Source: a virus
Direction: 5' to 3' (one strand)
IMG/VR virus record: IMGVR_UViG_3300029258_003546
Span: 1-64,000 of that record
DNA: 64,000 bases
Below, piece after piece: positions 49,109 to 57,192 of this stretch. Positions within the stretch are counted from its first letter, which is position 1, and each line of letters opens with the position of its first letter. The position numbers and the translations under genes are program-made. The notes under the pieces are model-generated. The model saw only the letters and a list, made by a program, of their open reading frames with translations. It was not told the origin of the DNA and ran no database searches.

Positions 49109-49612
49109 ATGTCAAAATCTCTAGGTTTCTACGGTGAGACCACCAAGGCGCTTCGCGGCACCCGCAAGAATCGTTGGGAGCAGGCGTTGCTGAAGCTTGT
49201 TCCGCCTCAATGGAGAGACTTCGATACCATAGAGGAATGTACGGACTCATACACCAGCGTCGTGTTGATGCTCTTGGATTACGAGGTGAAACCTGCGTTT
49301 GTACGCAACCTGTTAAGCGGGACGCGTGCTAAGACTACCAAGCAATATGCAAAGCTGTGGAAGAAGATGCTCGACGTGATGAGCGCTTGGACCCGTCATC
49401 GTACTCTCGGGTTCATAGTGCACGTTTCGGGCAATGGGTTTCTGGCGCTGTTGCCAGACTACACCGCTCAAGGATGCATATACGCAGACATATGGAGAAT
49501 CGGCGGTAAGATGGTTTTTGCTAGTCCTAGCAATTTTCCAGATGACTGTCCTACGATGGAATTAGTAGACGCCAAAAATCTACTACAGGACCTTAACTGG
49601 AGATACCAGTAA
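49109..49612 (+). CDS. Hypothetical protein after recombinase
   Basis: 167 residues, helical first half and beta second half. No motif. Three bases after the recombinase stop, so part of the same transcript. Contains a copy of the 14-bp palindrome at 49519-49532 within the frame, encoding ASPS. Confidence 0.6.
   Translation: MSKSLGFYGETTKALRGTRKNRWEQALLKLVPPQWRDFDTIEECTDSYTSVVLMLLDYEVKPAFVRNLLSGTRAKTTKQYAKLWKKMLDVMSAWTRHRTLGFIVHVSGNGFLALLPDYTAQGCIYADIWRIGGKMVFASPSNFPDDCPTMELVDAKNLLQDLNWRYQ
49519..49532. repeat. 14-bp palindrome TGCTAG-TC-CTAGCA inside a gene
   Basis: The only copy of the recurrent palindrome that lies inside a confident coding frame. Same TC orientation as at 20251. Confidence 0.75.
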
Positions 49613-50437
49613 ATGCCTGACGAACAAGAAGAACAGACGGAACAGGCTGCTCAGGAAGAGCAGCTGCCGCAGGAAACCGAGGCAAGATACTCGCTACCGG
49701 TAGAAGATTATGACGATCTGGTAGGACGCTTTGCCAAGCTGTACGCAGAAACCGACGAAATGGTAGCTGACAGCTTATTCGAGCTTGGCAAGTTGGTAGA
49801 TGAATTCCATGCTAATAATTTCAAGTACGGAAAAAGGACATTGCAGGATCTTGCTGCCAGGCTGACAGAGCTGCGCGGAACTGAGATCAAAGAGCGTCAG
49901 CTTCGCAGTGCCATGAGCGTATTCCGTCGTTATCGTTTTGACGACGGAAAGGAATGGATCATAGATCCCAGAGTTCGGGCAGTTCTACGAGGCAGGCTGG
50001 GCCGTACGGCCGTTATTCGCGGCCTGCCGTACGAATCGCGTATCGACGTGTTGGAACTGGCTGAAAAGCATGGTGTTAACTCGGACGATATTCCTGCGTT
50101 GGGGTTGTGTGCAGACAAATACGGCATAGTCTACGTGCGACAGCTGTTCGTCGACAACGATGTCGCTACCGCCGTAAGCATTTTGCGCTCCAAGTTCCAG
50201 GAAATGAAGAGCAAGGGCAAGTCGAAAGCTGGCTCCACGCGCAAGCACGCGCCTGTAGAGTACTTCTCTAGCGTTATCCAGATAACAATGAAGCTATACA
50301 GCAAGCTCGAATCGTTTAACAAGGTGCGTGAAGAGACGGTACACGCCAAAGATCAAGATCTGCTGCTCGATTGTGGTAAGCAGCTGCAGCGTCTTCGCGG
50401 CCGTTTAAGCACCATTATCGAGGAAACAGGAGTGTAA
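49613..50437 (+). CDS. Hypothetical protein with acidic N-terminus
   Basis: 274 residues. First 25 residues are Glu/Gln-rich (EEQTEQAAQEEQLPQE). The folded part is helical with basic patches (KSKGKSKAGSTRKHA) and a C-terminal coiled region. It begins directly after the previous stop. Perhaps DNA-binding; not recognised. Confidence 0.6.
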   Translation: MPDEQEEQTEQAAQEEQLPQETEARYSLPVEDYDDLVGRFAKLYAETDEMVADSLFELGKLVDEFHANNFKYGKRTLQDLAARLTELRGTEIKERQLRSAMSVFRRYRFDDGKEWIIDPRVRAVLRGRLGRTAVIRGLPYESRIDVLELAEKHGVNSDDIPALGLCADKYGIVYVRQLFVDNDVATAVSILRSKFQEMKSKGKSKAGSTRKHAPVEYFSSVIQITMKLYSKLESFNKVREETVHAKDQDLLLDCGKQLQRLRGRLSTIIEETGV

Positions 50438-50438
50438 T

Positions 50439-51113
50439 GTGGCCCTTGTAGTCAGACAAGCATTCCAGCCCGCTCCGCGCTGCGATGCAGACCCGTTCCG
50501 CGATCTGCTGAACGTCTTTCCTCCGCTGGTGGTACCGGTGATGGACAAGGACGACAAGGTTGCGGCGTGGAAGCAGGTAATGCAGGGAAACCTTCCTGCT
50601 AACCAGGTAAGCACACACGTAGAAGTAGCTCGTAAATGCTGGCAGAGACTTTTGGATTGGGCGGATTATTGTCGCAATTCTGTACGGGATACAACTCTTA
50701 CATCAGTGCATAACTACTCCAGTGCGCGCGATTTTGCCCGCCACTACCTTGAATGGTTCCGCAACGCTATAAACGATGACGTAGATAAGACAGAGCGGTT
50801 CGCGCTTCTACTAGCACTCGACAATGCGGTGGAGCACGCCGGCGAAGAGAGTGTGGACTTGATTACTGGGCCGACATTGTCATTCCGAACCGAGTTCAAG
50901 CCTGGCTGGCCGAGGCTGCGAGAGCCTGCTCAAGCAGCTGGTATGCTAGCTTTTACAGCTCTGCTGAACAAGTTCTTGGTATTCTGGGAAGACGCAACCC
51001 TGTATTCCAGGCCGCATGGAGGTATAAAGGAGCAACCGTGTCCACAACTGGTAGCATGGCTGGGAAAGACAACACAGTTTGGCATATCAGGCCCGGCGAT
51101 CCTGGAGCCGTAG
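50439..51113 (+). CDS. Hypothetical protein
   Basis: 224 residues from GTG after AACAGGAGTGTAAT. Helical, Trp-rich. Its 3' end overlaps the next frame by 76 bp. No motif recognised. Confidence 0.6.
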   Translation: MALVVRQAFQPAPRCDADPFRDLLNVFPPLVVPVMDKDDKVAAWKQVMQGNLPANQVSTHVEVARKCWQRLLDWADYCRNSVRDTTLTSVHNYSSARDFARHYLEWFRNAINDDVDKTERFALLLALDNAVEHAGEESVDLITGPTLSFRTEFKPGWPRLREPAQAAGMLAFTALLNKFLVFWEDATLYSRPHGGIKEQPCPQLVAWLGKTTQFGISGPAILEP

Positions 51114-51313
51114 AGGCAATAGAGCTGCTCTGCAGAGCCATGAATAGAGCTATAATCAGCCCGCTCACATCCAACAGCAAGCGTCGCCGACTTCAAAATC
51201 GGCTCGTAGCCGCAAGCTGTTTCAGGAGGCTGGCAATTGAAGAGCGTACGTTGGCTCAGGAGCAGAGTCAGAAACAGCAGAGTAGCAAAATTGTGGGGCA
51301 CACCTCTCGATGA
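51038..51313 (+). CDS. Small basic helical protein
   Basis: 91 residues from GTG after AAAGGAGCAACC. Helical with basic stretch NSKRRRLQNR and Gln-rich end. Overlaps genes on both sides by about 76 bp each, unusual in this genome, so the real limits may differ. Confidence 0.5.
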   Translation: MSTTGSMAGKDNTVWHIRPGDPGAVEAIELLCRAMNRAIISPLTSNSKRRRLQNRLVAASCFRRLAIEERTLAQEQSQKQQSSKIVGHTSR

Positions 51314-51953
51314 TCACGGCATAGAAAAGATAGCCGACGCATTCGGCGGAGATCCAAAAGCGGTGCAATCTACTATCAGGTTGCACCGCTTTTATTTTGG
51401 TTCATCCTTTACCCCGCAGATGGCTCTTATGCTATTTGCAAACAGAGACCGGCTTATGAGCGGACAGATAGTGCCTGAAATTACGCCGTCACCAACAGAG
51501 ACCACCTTGATGGATATAGAGACGTCCACGCTCATGGACAGGTCGGTCGTACTACAGGGACATCTGATGTCCGGGCCGTCGGCGGCAAGACGCGGACGGA
51601 CAGTTATAAGCTCTATCAGCTCCAAGATAGGATGGACACTGTGGGTAGGTCGGACTATCCCGTATTACCATCCTCTGGAGCTGACAAACCTGGTAGTGGC
51701 AGTACTTTGGGACAGAATTGGCAGACCGGTGGAGCTGTTAGCTTCCGACAGGCAGAACAACAGAAGGTATATTTCCGAGCAGCGCAGATTGAGTGACGTC
51801 TGCGGCAAATCGGATCTGTGTATTTTTTGTGAGTATCTAGGAGACTGCGATAAATCTCCATACAAGCTGAAAGAGGGAGTATGCTTTGGTTGCGGCAGTC
51901 AGAAGGTGCACAGCTCCGGATACTGCCCCGTATGCGAAAGGGATAGGTTTTGA
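51237..51953 (+). CDS. Protein with C-terminal zinc fingers
   Basis: 238 residues from TTG, supported by AGGAGG 7 nt upstream. The last 50 residues have CIFC, CFGCG and CPVC with further Cys, two zinc sites. An HTH-like stretch (IEKIADAFGGDPKAVQSTIR) is near residue 30. A DNA-binding regulator is plausible but unproven. Confidence 0.6.
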   Translation: MKSVRWLRSRVRNSRVAKLWGTPLDDHGIEKIADAFGGDPKAVQSTIRLHRFYFGSSFTPQMALMLFANRDRLMSGQIVPEITPSPTETTLMDIETSTLMDRSVVLQGHLMSGPSAARRGRTVISSISSKIGWTLWVGRTIPYYHPLELTNLVVAVLWDRIGRPVELLASDRQNNRRYISEQRRLSDVCGKSDLCIFCEYLGDCDKSPYKLKEGVCFGCGSQKVHSSGYCPVCERDRF

Positions 51954-52129
51954 ATACAGCAGAAAAGCAGTGGAAGTGCAGGCGGTGTCGGAAAGTATTT
52001 TCCGACCACAAACAAGCGTTTGCTCATATCTGCCAGAACGGCAAGCGAGCGCATCCGAGCGCGGTTATCGCGTGCGCCAGACGTGCTAGGTCTAAATCCA
52101 GGCCTAGACCCAGGTCAACACGGCCGTAG
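51950..52129 (+). CDS. 59-residue C2H2/C2HC zinc-finger protein
   Basis: TTG start overlapping the previous stop (TTGA) with AAAGGGATAGG upstream. WKCRRCRKVFSDHKQAFAH followed by IC and later H fits a single C2H2-like finger, then an Arg/Pro/Ser tail (RARSKSRPRPRS). Small fingers of this kind are known in phages and bind nucleic acid. Confidence 0.55.
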   Translation: MNTAEKQWKCRRCRKVFSDHKQAFAHICQNGKRAHPSAVIACARRARSKSRPRPRSTRP

Positions 52130-52173
52130 CACTTGTGTCTGCATCAGGGCACGTTTCCATGAAAGGAGAACGC

Positions 52174-53076
52174 ATGAATTTAGACAGGAAAGTTCGTGTC
52201 GGACTGTACGTGGAGGGAGCTGCCTCAGAAGAGCTTCCGCTCATAGGCGCGCCGTCGGATGTACGCGTCATCACGTCAGAGGAGAACGCCAACGTCGAGG
52301 GCGTACGAATCCGGACGTTCTACTGTGACGTGTACGAGCAGCGCCGGGCCATGCAGCTGGGCGGCCACAATGTACAAGGCAGAAAGAAGGAGGATCTGCC
52401 GTACCTCTGCGGCGAAGACGTATCGTTCGACGGCTTGTCAGAGCTGGCGCGTACTCAGCCTGACCAGTACGCTCGCCTCTATGATGAGGCGAAGAAGCTG
52501 TTGGAAGTGGAAGAGCTGCCTCTGGAAAACATGGCAGAAGTGGTGATGCCTTTTGCTACATTCTTCGTACCGGGCGCATCTGCCGTTACGATGTCCATGC
52601 TGGACGATCAAACAGTGGCAGAATACATCACTTTCCACTACAGGCAGTGCTGGGACGATTTGATCAGCCCGATAATAGGACAGAGCGGCCTGCCGTTACC
52701 GGGTCGCAACATCGACCCGCGGCTGCTGATCAACCATGATTGCTGGAATACGGAGGATGAAACCAGCATCAAGGGCTGGGCCTTCGAACGCCTGATGCAG
52801 AACATTCCGGCCAGGCCGAAAGTGCTGTATGCGCCAATGGCGTTTGTCAGGCGTAACATCTCATTGGCCGAGAAATTCCTGCTGATCAAGTGTAACAGGT
52901 TCGAAACGTGGCACAGCGCAAGACTTGGCCGTGTCCTCAATTTCGGCCTGCAGTGGGATTTCCAGACCGTGCCTCGGAATGTGGGGCGTGATCAGGGCTA
53001 CTACGGTCGTCCAAATCGTTACCAACATCCCAGGCAACGGACGTACCGGCGGTGGGACTCTCATCCTCGCAGGTAG
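52174..53076 (+). CDS. Hypothetical protein
   Basis: 300 residues; AAAGGAGAACGC precedes the ATG. Mixed fold, acidic, ending in a Tyr/Arg/Pro-rich tail (YYGRPNRYQHPRQRTYRRW). No motif found. The last gene of the replication block before the hairpin-rich stretch. Confidence 0.6.
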   Translation: MNLDRKVRVGLYVEGAASEELPLIGAPSDVRVITSEENANVEGVRIRTFYCDVYEQRRAMQLGGHNVQGRKKEDLPYLCGEDVSFDGLSELARTQPDQYARLYDEAKKLLEVEELPLENMAEVVMPFATFFVPGASAVTMSMLDDQTVAEYITFHYRQCWDDLISPIIGQSGLPLPGRNIDPRLLINHDCWNTEDETSIKGWAFERLMQNIPARPKVLYAPMAFVRRNISLAEKFLLIKCNRFETWHSARLGRVLNFGLQWDFQTVPRNVGRDQGYYGRPNRYQHPRQRTYRRWDSHPRR

Positions 53077-53118
53077 ACGCTCTCAGAGGCTGCTGACGGC
53101 ACGAAGTGAATGAAAGGT

Positions 53119-53177
53119 GCCAGGACACCTGCAGGACCGCCTTTGTCTCTCTGGCGCGTTCCTGCAGGTGCTCTGGC
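53119..53177 (+). ncRNA. Long hairpin, terminator or RNA
   Basis: CACCTGCAGGA (53126-53136) pairs perfectly with TCCTGCAGGTG (53160-53170); outer GCCAG/CTGGC helix beyond a small internal loop (53119-53177). The 23-nt loop has CGCC/GGCG. No T-run follows, so a structured RNA or mRNA 3' end is more likely than a simple terminator. Confidence 0.6.
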
Positions 53178-53200
53178 GACTTTGATAGGAGGTAACCAGG

Positions 53201-53506
53201 ATGGCCAACGTGATCCCAGGCCCGCATTTTGTATCTTTCAATAGCAGGTACTGCAAAGAAGCGAGCGTTATCGCTAGACGAGAAGGAGACAGGACTCACG
53301 CAAGTCATTCTAGCTCGCGGAGAAGGAGGAGCAGGTGTTCCAGCACTTGCGTCCAATACTCTAGCGGCGGCGCCTATTCAATACGCCTCTTTTCCCTGGC
53401 CGGTGCAGGCCGAGTCTGGTCTGTTGCTGCCTCTTCAGCCGCCGGACAGTGTACAAACTGGTATCATTCTTCTATTACAGCAGGCGTGATTCGCTCCGTA
53501 GAATAG
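53201..53506 (+). CDS. Small Ser/Arg/Cys-rich protein
   Basis: 101 residues; GATAGGAGGTAACCAGG precedes the ATG. SSSRRRRSRCSSTC is the strongest RS-like stretch in the family. The frame contains a 28-nt segment (53253-53280) repeated in the non-coding RNA at 53583, which makes the coding call less sure. Confidence 0.45.
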   Translation: MANVIPGPHFVSFNSRYCKEASVIARREGDRTHASHSSSRRRRSRCSSTCVQYSSGGAYSIRLFSLAGAGRVWSVAASSAAGQCTNWYHSSITAGVIRSVE

Positions 53507-53567
53507 CGGAATGGCTAATGGAACAGGAGAACAAGCGTGATCTCAGGAGCATTTTTAGTTCTCAGGG

Positions 53568-53693
53568 CCAGGTGTCGATTCGGCAAAGAAGCGAGCGCTA
53601 TCGTTAGCCGGCCTCTTTTCTCGAACTGACAGGTTACGCGTGAGCCAAGCTCACAGTCTACACGGCCGTCGTCGTGCCGGTTCGAACACCTGG
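53568..53693 (+). ncRNA. Structured RNA with near-palindromic ends
   Basis: CCAGGTGT (53568-53575) pairs with ACACCTGG (53686-53693), continued by CGAT-TCGGCA against TGCCGG-TTCGA with a bulge. The 3' strand looks like a T arm (GCCGGTTCGA). Contains the 28-nt repeat 53583-53610. Lies in a 200-nt gap without a supported gene. Confidence 0.6.
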
Positions 53694-53706
53694 TGGAGAT
53701 AATTCA

Positions 53707-53985
53707 ATGTACGCATCAGCGATGTTGAGACGTTGTTGTTTTACCAGAGGCACCAGCTTCTGCAATGCCAAGCTTGGGCGCAGGCTTGGAAGCCATTGCG
53801 GATTGTACGATACCGATACGCACAAGATCGCATCGTATGTGCCGACGGGTCTAGGCAGATCTTATCAGTTATCCAGATTCTCTATTGCAGCATACAAAAT
53901 CACATCGCGGCCTAATCTGAGCCGCACCTCGACCGGCTATGCATCAAGGTCGTTCACCCAGAGCACGCCAATTTCCTTTTGCTGA
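53707..53985 (+). CDS. Small Ser/Arg/Tyr/Cys-rich protein
   Basis: 92 residues; GGTGGAGATAATTCA precedes the ATG. Composition as in the family (LRRCCFTRGTSFC). Opens the right cluster. Confidence 0.5.
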   Translation: MYASAMLRRCCFTRGTSFCNAKLGRRLGSHCGLYDTDTHKIASYVPTGLGRSYQLSRFSIAAYKITSRPNLSRTSTGYASRSFTQSTPISFC

Positions 53986-54028
53986 AAAGCAAAAGATCGG
54001 CGAACCTACACGTGCAAAGGAGGTCGGA

Positions 54029-54298
54029 ATGGTTGCTGCTGCGCTGGGAGCCTGCGTACATCGAAAGGCGACACGGAATACAAGTCTGCGACGCCGTTTT
54101 GGCTTATCGACGGGATGGGTGGTTTATAAGAGCTCCGTCAGTACCAGAGCAGGCAAGCGTCTAATCAGCTCGGCAGTACGGTACGATTTCGGCCACACAA
54201 CGGCTTTGCTTAGGCGGTCTGTTTCACAACACAGATCATGTACGGCCGGCCCCAGGGCCAGCCATTCAACGACCTGGTATCGGCCCTACTCAGCATGA
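54029..54298 (+). CDS. Small Arg/Ser/Thr-rich protein
   Basis: 89 residues; GCAAAGGAGGTCGGA is an excellent ribosome site. Start MVAAALGACVHRK matches MVAAILTAASCVHH at 36838. An overlapping frame from 53979 also reads like protein, but lacks a ribosome site. Confidence 0.5.
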   Translation: MVAAALGACVHRKATRNTSLRRRFGLSTGWVVYKSSVSTRAGKRLISSAVRYDFGHTTALLRRSVSQHRSCTAGPRASHSTTWYRPYSA

Positions 54299-54346
54299 AA
54301 TGTACGACCGAGCTCGTTCTGCATGGTGTCGAGACAGCGTTGATTT

Positions 54347-54360
54347 TGCCAGGACTAGCA
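54347..54360. repeat. 14-bp palindrome, one change
   Basis: TGCCAGGACTAGCA, the recurrent palindrome with one T-to-C change, 29 nt before the next start codon. Confidence 0.65.
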
Positions 54361-54389
54361 AAGTTCGGGTCGGCAGAGAGGTGGGTGTC

Positions 54390-54722
54390 ATGGTCGTAGC
54401 TGCAATGAGTACAGCTGCTCGAATCTTTGATTTCAATATCAGTCACTGCTCGGCTCTACAAAAGAGCATAGTGCCGAAGAGTGGATGCTCTGGCGGGCAG
54501 GGTTGGTCTGGTATTTCGGCATCGTCTTGTAAAGCTTCCAGTCGAGTAGTTTACCTCACCACTAGGTTTCACTCTGAAACCGCGTATGTGAGACTGGGAT
54601 TGGCCTCTAGGCTAGTGCGTTTCCAAATCAACTTTTCATCAACTCGGTCGAGTACGGGATATCGCACTGTTTCTATCTCGCCACATTATCATATCCTGTC
54701 TCAATCTCAAGATTCTTGCTAG
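54390..54722 (+). CDS. Small Ser/Arg-rich protein
   Basis: 110 residues; CAGAGAGGTGGGTGTC precedes the ATG. Start MVVAAMSTAARIF again fits the MVAA group. Ends SISPHYHILSQSQDSC; its TAG stop lies inside the palindrome at 54717. Confidence 0.5.
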   Translation: MVVAAMSTAARIFDFNISHCSALQKSIVPKSGCSGGQGWSGISASSCKASSRVVYLTTRFHSETAYVRLGLASRLVRFQINFSSTRSSTGYRTVSISPHYHILSQSQDSC

Positions 54723-54730
54723 GACTAGCA
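54717..54730. repeat. 14-bp palindrome TGCTAG-GA-CTAGCA
   Basis: Perfect copy overlapping the stop codon of the upstream gene, at the left edge of an untranslated 380-nt stretch. Confidence 0.8.
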
Positions 54731-54882
54731 AATTCTCAATTCTTCGGGGGCAGAAGATGGATTTCTCCCTGATTCTCCCTGATTTGTACTATTTATTCTT
54801 ACGCATGCGCCTACGCGTACTATAAAATCACCGGCGTCGTACCGAAATTTATTGGCATAAAACTGGCCTGTTTTCAGGTGGG

Positions 54883-54916
54883 TCATATAATACCCCCTAT
54901 AGGGGGTATTATATGA
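54883..54916. repeat. 34-bp perfect palindrome
   Basis: TCATATAATACCCCC, central TATA, then the exact complement GGGGGTATTATATGA. No mismatch over 34 bp. Shares its core (ACCCCC-TATA-GGGGGT) with the palindrome 41 bp further on. DNA-level symmetry around TATA suggests a protein-binding or cruciform site. Confidence 0.9.
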
Positions 54917-54956
54917 GGTTTCCCTGCGTTACAAATACATACCGCTCGAAAACCCC

Positions 54957-54994
54957 CACCTCATAAACCCCCCTATAGGGGGGTTTATGAGGTG
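54957..54994. repeat. 38-bp perfect palindrome
   Basis: Left arm CACCTCATAAACCCCCC, central TATA, right arm GGGGGGTTTATGAGGTG, no mismatch over 38 bp. Its centre is 76 bp from that of the first palindrome, about seven helical turns. Confidence 0.9.
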
Positions 54995-55076
54995 AAACTG
55001 TCCAAAATCAGGCATCTGACAATTTTTGTGTGGTTCGGCCATTCTGCTGCTTGATTTTGGCTCATTTGGGCCAGTT

Positions 55077-55090
55077 TGCTAGGACTAGCA
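55077..55090. repeat. 14-bp palindrome TGCTAG-GA-CTAGCA
   Basis: Perfect copy, here within the longer symmetric TTTGCTAG-GA-CTAGCAAA, 13 nt before the GTG of the next gene and just upstream of its AGGAGAGG ribosome site. Confidence 0.8.
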
Positions 55091-55103
55091 AAATAGGAGA
55101 GGA

Positions 55104-55361
55104 GTGGTTGTTGTGCAAATCTTAGGGTGCTCGAAGCCGCCCTCGCGTTCGACGTCCAAATCGCGCGGAAGCGATTTTAGATCGTACAACAGATCGTTGG
55201 CTCAGAGTCGCCTCGCGTTTCCAGTGCTCCGCGGTAACGGCTACTCTTTCGGCAAGGCAAGATCGTGGACGAACGTGGCGAAAGGTGCTGCTTACTATTT
55301 CAGGTCTTGCATATCTTGCACACAGAGCTGCTACGAGTCGTACGAAACTAGAAGGGAGTAA
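55104..55361 (+). CDS. Small Ser/Arg/Tyr/Cys-rich protein
   Basis: 85 residues from GTG after ATAGGAGAGGA. PPSRSTSKSRGSDFRSYNRS is RS-like; CISCTQSC gives clustered Cys. Family member. Confidence 0.5.
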   Translation: MVVVQILGCSKPPSRSTSKSRGSDFRSYNRSLAQSRLAFPVLRGNGYSFGKARSWTNVAKGAAYYFRSCISCTQSCYESYETRRE

Positions 55362-55365
55362 CAGC

Positions 55366-55683
55366 ATGCAGATTTTTGGAGTGCGGCATGGAGAGCGTCG
55401 GCCTCCATGCGCAAGCGGAATCAAGCGTGAGCGATCAGGTCGTTGTTTTAGCTATGCAAAGTATATTCACACTTCTAGTGGTGGTGGTGCGTTCCCACGC
55501 AGCGCCTGGTCGTCTGCTGTGCACGATGCTCGCGGACGTACATTGCATGAGTCGTCGTCCGGGTGCGCGGGTAGTGGTGGTGATCCACTACGTGCGGGTG
55601 TCAGCTCACGTATTCTTGGCGTATACTGTTCGTACACAAAGGATCCTCCTTCGTTTGGCCGCTACCGTGTAGCCAGAGTCTGA
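55366..55683 (+). CDS. Small Arg/Ser/Gly-rich protein
   Basis: 105 residues; AGAAGGGAGTAACAGC precedes the ATG. Gly- and Ser-rich middle (HTSSGGGAFPRSAWSS, SSSGCAGSGG). A second open frame (55376-55672) overlaps but lacks a ribosome site. Confidence 0.5.
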   Translation: MQIFGVRHGERRPPCASGIKRERSGRCFSYAKYIHTSSGGGAFPRSAWSSAVHDARGRTLHESSSGCAGSGGDPLRAGVSSRILGVYCSYTKDPPSFGRYRVARV

Positions 55684-55716
55684 TTTCAAATTCAGCCAGG
55701 TATGGAGTACGTCAGC

Positions 55717-55959
55717 ATGATTTTGCTTGGACGTGTATCGGCAGCGTATATGAATTATGAAGGTCACACCTCGACATTTTGTAGCGGCTGGTCGAGCTGC
55801 CGTCTGAACACCTGCTCGTGGTGCGCCTGGAGCCGGCATTCGGCGGCTCAAAGTTCCAGCGGATACAGACGTGGAAGGCTTTTCTATACGTACAGGCGCG
55901 CTTCGGCCTCAGCTGCAGAGTCAGGACGCAGGATGTGTCAGGCTTCTGCGAATTCCTAG
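55717..55959 (+). CDS. Small Ser/Arg/Tyr/Cys-rich protein
   Basis: 80 residues. Start MILLGRVSAAY (like MILLPAC at 41624) with GGAG 9 nt upstream; ATG 55702 in frame is an alternative. CSGWSSCRLNTCSWCAW is Cys/Trp-rich. Confidence 0.45.
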   Translation: MILLGRVSAAYMNYEGHTSTFCSGWSSCRLNTCSWCAWSRHSAAQSSSGYRRGRLFYTYRRASASAAESGRRMCQASANS

Positions 55960-55989
55960 TAGGAAGAGTTCGGTAGGTGGAGACAGCGC

Positions 55990-56217
55990 ATGAATGCGTG
56001 TGTTGCCGTTGTTGGGCGTTCGGATTGGCGTTATGTACGTTTGCATAGCTGGAGAAGGTATTTGTCGGGCGCGAACAAAGTAAGCCGGATCTATGAGTGG
56101 TACAAGGACACACACTGTAGGCGTTCGTCAGCGGATTGCGCATACGCGTCTAAGAGCGGCGGCTCTGCCTGGTCTTCTACGCAGGAGCTGCAGTGTTCAG
56201 GGTTACTAGGTGAGTAA
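55990..56217 (+). CDS. Small Ser/Arg/Tyr-rich protein
   Basis: 75 residues; GGTGGAGACAGCGC precedes the ATG. Start MNACVAVVGRSDW. Basic and aromatic. Nearly touches the next gene. Confidence 0.5.
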   Translation: MNACVAVVGRSDWRYVRLHSWRRYLSGANKVSRIYEWYKDTHCRRSSADCAYASKSGGSAWSSTQELQCSGLLGE

Positions 56218-56218
56218 A

Positions 56219-56392
56219 ATGATCCCGATTGTTCCGAGGATGGTTTGTCAATTAGGATCTTTTGTTAACGGGTACAGAGTTGTTAGTTTTACCGGTGCCC
56301 GGAGCAAGAAATATCTTATCCAGTCTACCAGTGCGTGTGGTGCGTACAAATACGTGGATCACTCTACAGAATCAGCAGATTACAGGTGGTAG
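56219..56392 (+). CDS. 57-residue member of the small-protein family
   Basis: MIPIVPRMVCQLG start after AGGTGAGTAAA. Short version of the family with beta-like GYRVVSFTGARSKKYLIQS. Translationally coupled to the upstream gene. Confidence 0.5.
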   Translation: MIPIVPRMVCQLGSFVNGYRVVSFTGARSKKYLIQSTSACGAYKYVDHSTESADYRW

Positions 56393-56429
56393 AGGGGGTT
56401 GCGATGTGTCGTCACCGGAGGAGCTTCAG

Positions 56430-56648
56430 ATGATCGCATTGCTGGCGGGTTTTCACAGCAAGTCGATTTACGAGACGTCGTTACGCGTTTCCAGCACAGA
56501 CACGTTGTTCGGATCAACGTCTTGGTTTTATTACAGGTCTGGTTCTCGCATGGCTGCCGGGGAGCTAAGGCATTTATCACTGTCCGGCCTGCAATCCAGG
56601 CCGCCTATTTTCAAATCTCGGTCATACGGGCGTGCGTATTCAAACTGA
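56430..56648 (+). CDS. Small Ser/Arg/Tyr-rich protein
   Basis: 72 residues; CGGAGGAGCTTCAG precedes the ATG, which gives the family-like start MIALLAGFHSKSIY. A longer frame 56399-56941 overlaps; its 3' part also reads like protein, so which frame is used is not settled. Confidence 0.45.
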   Translation: MIALLAGFHSKSIYETSLRVSSTDTLFGSTSWFYYRSGSRMAAGELRHLSLSGLQSRPPIFKSRSYGRAYSN

Positions 56649-56682
56649 GCAGGGTTTGGAGAGTGTTGTGTTTAATACAGCG

Positions 56683-56928
56683 ATGTTGTTTAACAGGCGA
56701 CAGGTGGGTCGGTCAAGATCATACGGATGGTGTGATAGTGGGATACAAAGAGATATACGAACCTGGGGTTCCGGCGCCACGACTAGAACTGACAGCCACA
56801 AAATACGGTCCCGATCCTTTGGTCGAGTACGAGGACAGTTTTACGTCTATGCGATACCTACTTCTACATCTCGTTCTAACTATAGGGGCAAAAATAGGGC
56901 TGTGTACAGCAGCCGGGTGTCGCGGTGA
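56683..56928 (+). CDS. Small Arg/Ser/Tyr-rich protein, frame uncertain
   Basis: 81 residues, start MLFNRRQVGRSRSYG similar to MLLFNRT at 57193. The ribosome site is poor. In the same stretch another frame reads GVIVGYKEIYEPGVPAPRLE, which is equally plausible as protein. Listed with low confidence. Confidence 0.35.
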   Translation: MLFNRRQVGRSRSYGWCDSGIQRDIRTWGSGATTRTDSHKIRSRSFGRVRGQFYVYAIPTSTSRSNYRGKNRAVYSSRVSR

Positions 56929-56937
56929 GGTGCTAGG

Positions 56938-57174
56938 ATGAATGCTGTTATGTTGAAGCATACTGGTCATGCGTTGTGGCGTGTCAGTACGTCAAGGCAC
57001 TGTGCTGTCAGCGCCAGGCGGTCGTACGTTTGTCTAGACTATGGTACGCATTACGGAGGACTTATAGCTCGGTTCTCAGTGTCGGTGACTTGTAGCGGAA
57101 CGTGGCCTTTTTTCAGATCGATAGGTGCTACGTACGGGTGCTCTTTTGCTGACATGTCCATGATGCAGCTGTGA
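56938..57174 (+). CDS. Small Ser/Arg/Cys-rich protein
   Basis: 78 residues; GCGGTGAGGTGCTAGG precedes the ATG. Aromatic and Ser-rich (CSGTWPFFRSIGATYGCSF). Family member. Confidence 0.5.
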   Translation: MNAVMLKHTGHALWRVSTSRHCAVSARRSYVCLDYGTHYGGLIARFSVSVTCSGTWPFFRSIGATYGCSFADMSMMQL

Positions 57175-57192
57175 GCTGACAAGGAGGCCCGC

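Larger units (their letters stand above)
54731..55076. other. AT-richer untranslated region with two perfect palindromes
   Basis: No supported gene for 346 nt. It holds a tandem TTCTCCCTGAT repeat near 54763, ATTTATT-type AT-rich runs, two long palindromes (54883 and 54957) and is framed on both sides by copies of the 14-bp palindrome (54717, 55077). This arrangement suits a replication origin or a control region. Confidence 0.6.

Noticed and set aside
53979-54164. ORF of 61 residues overlapping the 54029 gene
   Set aside because: Reads like protein but has no ribosome site, whereas the 54029 start has an excellent one; kept only as a doubt.
56399-56941. ORF of 180 residues from TTG
   Set aside because: No ribosome site for the TTG and the first half is low-sense. 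The second half is plausible, so the matter is left open in the entries for 56430 and 56683.
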